DNA of 15,579 bases from CAYVKY01 sp964452115 (lineage in GTDB: Bacteria > Bacteroidota > Ignavibacteria > Tepidaquicellales > Tepidaquicellaceae): contig CAYVKY010000044.1 of assembly GCA_964452115.1 (NCBI GenBank), positions 1 through 15,579 on the forward strand. Reading direction: 5' to 3'. Below are positions 15,050 through 15,579 of the stretch, piece by piece. Both the position numbers and the translations under genes were made by a program. Position 1 is the stretch's first letter, and every line of letters begins with the position of its first letter. The notes under the pieces were generated by a model, which was not told the DNA's origin, ran no database searches, and saw only the letters and a program-made list of their open reading frames with translations.

Positions 15050-15121
15050 CTGGAAGAGCGGGACTCGAACCCGCAACCCTTCGGTTAACAGCCGAATGCT
15101 CCACCATTGAGCTATCTTCCA
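15050..15121 (-). tRNA. tRNA-Asn (anticodon GUU)
   Basis: The minus strand folds into a complete cloverleaf of 72 bases. A 7-bp acceptor stem TGGAAGA/TCTTCCA is followed by a D arm GCTC-loop-GAGC, an anticodon arm TTCGG-CTGTTAA-CCGAA with anticodon GTT, a 5-base variable loop and a T arm GCGGG-TTCGAGT-CCCGC. The U1-A72 pair and discriminator G73 are the identity features expected for tRNA-Asn. The next bases are CAATA, so the 3' CCA is not encoded and must be added enzymatically. Confidence 0.97.
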
Positions 15122-15133
15122 ATGTTACATATA

Positions 15134-15164
15134 CAAATATATAATTATTGAGATAAATAATCAA
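15134..15164 (-). promoter_or_regulatory. candidate Bacteroidota-type promoter for tRNA-Asn
   Basis: Minus strand TTG (15164-15162), a 20-base spacer, then TATATTTG (15141-15134) fits the Bacteroidota housekeeping sigma consensus TTTG / TAnnTTTG at -33/-7. The -7 element ends 12 bases before the tRNA 5' end, a sensible distance. The region is very AT-rich, so a chance match is possible. Confidence 0.4.
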
Positions 15165-15180
15165 TGAAATACACGTTTTC

Positions 15181-15208
15181 AATTAAAAATTAAGAATTAA
15201 AAATTAAG
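15181..15208. repeat. heptamer tandem repeat (AATTAAR)4
   Basis: Four consecutive heptamers AATTAAA, AATTAAG, AATTAAA, AATTAAG, so also two copies of a 14-base unit, followed by a decayed fifth copy AATAAAT. It lies in the 149-base gap between tRNA-Asn and the gene at the right edge, upstream of the candidate tRNA promoter. The role is unknown; such A/T-rich repeats are often simple slippage products. Confidence 0.7.
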
Positions 15209-15225
15209 AATAAATTAATTTCTCG

Positions 15226-15241
15226 TGCCGAAGATTCGGCA
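15226..15241. other. short inverted repeat downstream of the sorting-domain gene
   Basis: TGCCGA, four bases AGAT, TCGGCA: a 6-bp stem (7 bp counting the inner A-T pair) located 30-45 bases beyond the stop codon of the minus-strand gene to the right. The minus strand continues CGAGAAATTA without a T-run, so it is at best a weak terminator or an mRNA 3'-end stabiliser. Confidence 0.4.
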
Positions 15242-15270
15242 TATTAGCAAAAAGAATGACTCTTCATTTT

Positions 15271-15579
15271 TTACTTCACAAGAATTAATTTTATATATGC
15301 ATTTTCCCCTGATGCAGTTTCATTCAAACGGACAAAATATATTCCCGATGCATAGAATGATAAATCAACCGGTATAATATTTACTCCTTTAACTGCACTA
15401 ATTCTATTGCTGAAAATTTCTTTTCCTGCAACATCATACAAACTGCATTTAACAACTGCGTTTTTATTCATATTAAATTTTATATTCGAACTACTGTTAA
15501 AAGGATTCGGATATACCAAAGCATCTTTTAATTTAAATCCTGAAATTATTTCTTCACTGCCTGACACAAAAATCGGCTG
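15271..15579 (-). CDS. C-terminus of a secreted protein with Type IX sorting domain (5' end outside the window)
   Basis: The frame is open to the window edge, so this is the last 102 codons plus stop of a larger gene; a GTG at 15567 is only an internal codon. The visible part is a Por/Type IX secretion C-terminal sorting domain: ALVYPNPFNSSSNIKF at the start, then V-K-C-S-L-Y-D-V-A-G-K-E-I, a G-x-N-x-I-x-V-D-L-S strand, A-S-G-I-Y-F-V-R-L, and a final Y-I-K-L-I-L-V-K at the extreme C-terminus. In Type IX systems this domain directs cargo through the outer membrane and is then removed. The passenger domain is not in the window, so its activity is unknown. The YPNPFN form is typical of Ignavibacteria and related FCB phyla. 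Confidence 0.9.
   Translation of the reverse strand, partial: QPIFVSGSEEIISGFKLKDALVYPNPFNSSSNIKFNMNKNAVVKCSLYDVAGKEIFSNRISAVKGVNIIPVDLSFYASGIYFVRLNETASGENAYIKLILVK

Noticed and set aside
15245..15268. Weak hairpin AATGA/TCATT on the minus strand followed by CTTTTTG as a terminator for the sorting-domain gene
   Set aside because: The stem is only 5 bp and mostly A-T; too weak to call without transcript-end data.
1..15579. CRISPR array, insertion sequence, integrase, attachment site, toxin-antitoxin or phage-defence genes
   Set aside because: No spaced repeats, transposase-like frames or long terminal inverted repeats were seen; all long frames are accounted for by core-type genes. The tRNA-Asn 3' end shows no duplicated segment within the window that would mark an integration site.

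Overview
The window is AT-rich bacterial chromosome from a didermic organism of the Fibrobacterota-Chlorobiota-Bacteroidota (FCB) group. The closest fit is an Ignavibacteria-like or other Bacteroidota-related lineage. Three things point there: a C-terminal Type IX secretion sorting domain (YPNPFN motif) at the right edge, a Bacteroidota-type DUF4292 lipoprotein, and start codons that almost all lack a Shine-Dalgarno sequence and follow A/T-rich leaders. The lineage call is inference from protein style; no 16S or other taxonomic marker is present.

Left part (1-5418, + strand): a very compact envelope operon. After the last codons of an unidentified gene come an isoprenylcysteine/phospholipid methyltransferase-like membrane protein, lpxB and lpxK (two consecutive-pathway lipid A enzymes), a DUF4292 lipoprotein, an EnvC-like coiled-coil/LytM protein with a degenerate catalytic site, and a family 2 glycosyltransferase. 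Genes overlap by 4-17 bases or are separated by a few bases, so they are probably co-transcribed and translationally coupled.

Middle (5479-8000, + strand): a secreted protein of seven TPR repeats whose 3' end overlaps ribD, followed by ribE. The ribDE pair has no room for an FMN riboswitch. An unusually long near-perfect hairpin lies inside the 5' part of ribD.

Right part (15121-7992, - strand): tRNA-Asn(GUU) with a candidate Bacteroidota-type promoter and an intrinsic terminator, then a tight run xseA-xseB-dxs-miaB-lipid A-type acyltransferase-family 9 glycosyltransferase. This run covers exonuclease VII, the first step of the MEP isoprenoid pathway, tRNA methylthiolation, and two more envelope/LPS genes. 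It meets the + strand operon tail to tail with a 9-base overlap between ribE and the glycosyltransferase gene. At the right edge is the 3' end of a gene for a Type IX-secreted protein.

Functionally the window supplies lipid A and LPS core assembly (LpxB, LpxK, LpxL-like acyltransferase, heptosyltransferase-like GT9, GT2), envelope maintenance (EnvC-like, DUF4292), cofactor synthesis (RibD, RibE, Dxs) and housekeeping nucleic-acid enzymes (XseAB, MiaB). I see no mobile element, CRISPR array, toxin-antitoxin module or defence system, and no convincing undescribed multigene system. The two most unusual signals are small: an SSB-tail-like C-terminus on XseB, and the in-register palindrome in ribD.
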